Assembly (NCBI RefSeq): GCF_017873815.1
Contig: NZ_JAGGKQ010000004.1
Span: 147,009-211,008, forward strand
Direction of reading: 5' to 3'
DNA length: 64,000 nt
Source of the DNA: Halorubrum alkaliphilum
GTDB taxonomy: Archaea; Halobacteriota; Halobacteria; Halobacteriales; Haloferacaceae
Part shown: piece after piece, positions 63,786 through 64,000 of the stretch
How positions within the stretch are numbered: the first letter of the stretch is position 1
Layout: each line of letters begins with the position of its first letter
Notes under the pieces: generated by a model
Database searches by the model: none
Told to the model about the DNA's origin: nothing
The model's input: only the letters and a program-made list of their open reading frames with translations
Program-made: the position numbers and the translations under genes

Positions 63786-63950
63786 GCATGGAGTAAGAAT
63801 GGGGTGGTAAAGGCCGATGCTTCACAAGCGTCTTCGAACGCGTGCTCTTGATTGGTCTACGTGCCAAGGAAGCCGCATCATGGGACGCCGCCCGTCTGTC
63901 CGACAGACAGACGGGCGGCAAGCCCGAATAGGTGTGTCTCTACTCCATGC
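63786..63950 (+). ncRNA. Candidate IS110 bridge RNA
   Basis: A closing stem of ten base pairs (GCATGGAGTA at 63786-63795 with TACTCCATGC at 63941-63950) encloses 145 bases. Inside lies a hairpin with a 14-bp perfect stem (63887-63900 with 63906-63919) and a five-base loop. The region sits just before the recombinase start, where IS110-group bridge RNAs are encoded in bacterial relatives such as IS621. Expression is not shown. The strand is assumed from the recombinase. Confidence 0.55.
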
Positions 63951-63971
63951 ACTCCCACTCCAGAGGTCATC

Positions 63972-64000
63972 ATGTACTACCTCGGAATCGACCTTCACAA
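63972..64000 (+). CDS. IS110-family transposase, N-terminus only
   Basis: ATG 63972 is followed by YYLGIDLH, the usual start of IS110 DEDD recombinases, where the Asp is the first RuvC-fold catalytic residue. Only nine codons and two bases lie in the window. The enzyme would insert the element under guidance of the bridge RNA encoded upstream. Confidence 0.8.

Larger units (their letters stand above)
63731..64000 (+). mobile_element. Left end of an IS110-family element (cut by window)
   Basis: The end of the window holds a noncoding structured region and the first codons of an IS110 recombinase. The left border cannot be fixed, since IS110 elements have no long terminal inverted repeats. It must lie between the CPBP stop (63730) and about 63786. 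The element continues beyond the window. Confidence 0.75.

Overview
This 64-kb window is chromosomal DNA of a halophilic archaeon, most likely Halorubrum or a close relative. GC content is high, the encoded proteins are very acidic, genes are closely packed, and many starts are leaderless with a TATA-like box 22-32 bases before the start codon. Archaeal genes include the PCNA clamp, ribosomal protein L10e, NucS, the proteasome-activating nucleotidase PAN, archaeal dihydroneopterin aldolase and pyruvoyl arginine decarboxylase. The genus is inferred from gene style only.

Positions 1-24200 are mostly core housekeeping. They hold two DedA-like membrane proteins, a peroxiredoxin-like protein, tRNA-Pro(UGG), an SLC13-type carrier, UspA, a Ski2-like helicase, L10e, NucS, a glutaminase-less asparagine synthase homologue, an adenosylhomocysteinase/SAH-MTA deaminase pair, a PHP phosphoesterase, MptD, a translational GTPase, rhodanese, a two-gene MgtE transporter, a flavin reductase, a phosphohexomutase, PCNA and an NhaC antiporter. 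Two copies of an unusual noncoding element (1066-1466 and 21364-21908), each with four TTTATAA boxes and nested hairpins, lie in this part.

Positions 24200-26200 are an AT-richer accessory patch with a VapBC45-like toxin-antitoxin pair and a palindrome-rich transposon relic. From 26200 to 33800 come a tungstate-type ABC transporter with a ModE/TOBE regulator, tRNA-His(GUG), PAN and arginine decarboxylase. Positions 33958-43894 form a catabolic locus: a SelA/DgaE-like PLP enzyme, a glucose-1-dehydrogenase with the haloarchaeal zinc ligands, two Gfo/Idh/MocA oxidoreductases and a complete BMP-type ABC importer. Together they suggest uptake and oxidative breakdown of a sugar or amino sugar.

Positions 44385-52716 are mixed haloarchaeal genes, including MenB, a membrane-anchored Mrr-type nuclease homologue, a VOC dioxygenase-like protein with an esterase, and an IF-2B-family protein. 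From 52865 to the end the window becomes accessory and membrane-rich. It contains a transposase/DUF6498 chimera, two DUF4870 proteins, three CPBP-type proteins (one with a degenerate active site), a Tat-exported duplicated protein, a 55-residue secreted peptide, a membrane gene interrupted by two in-frame UGA codons, and an ABC-2 exporter with a divergent regulator. The last 270 bases are the left end of an IS110-family element. They include a strongly structured segment that is a good candidate for an archaeal bridge RNA, directly before a recombinase gene cut by the window end.
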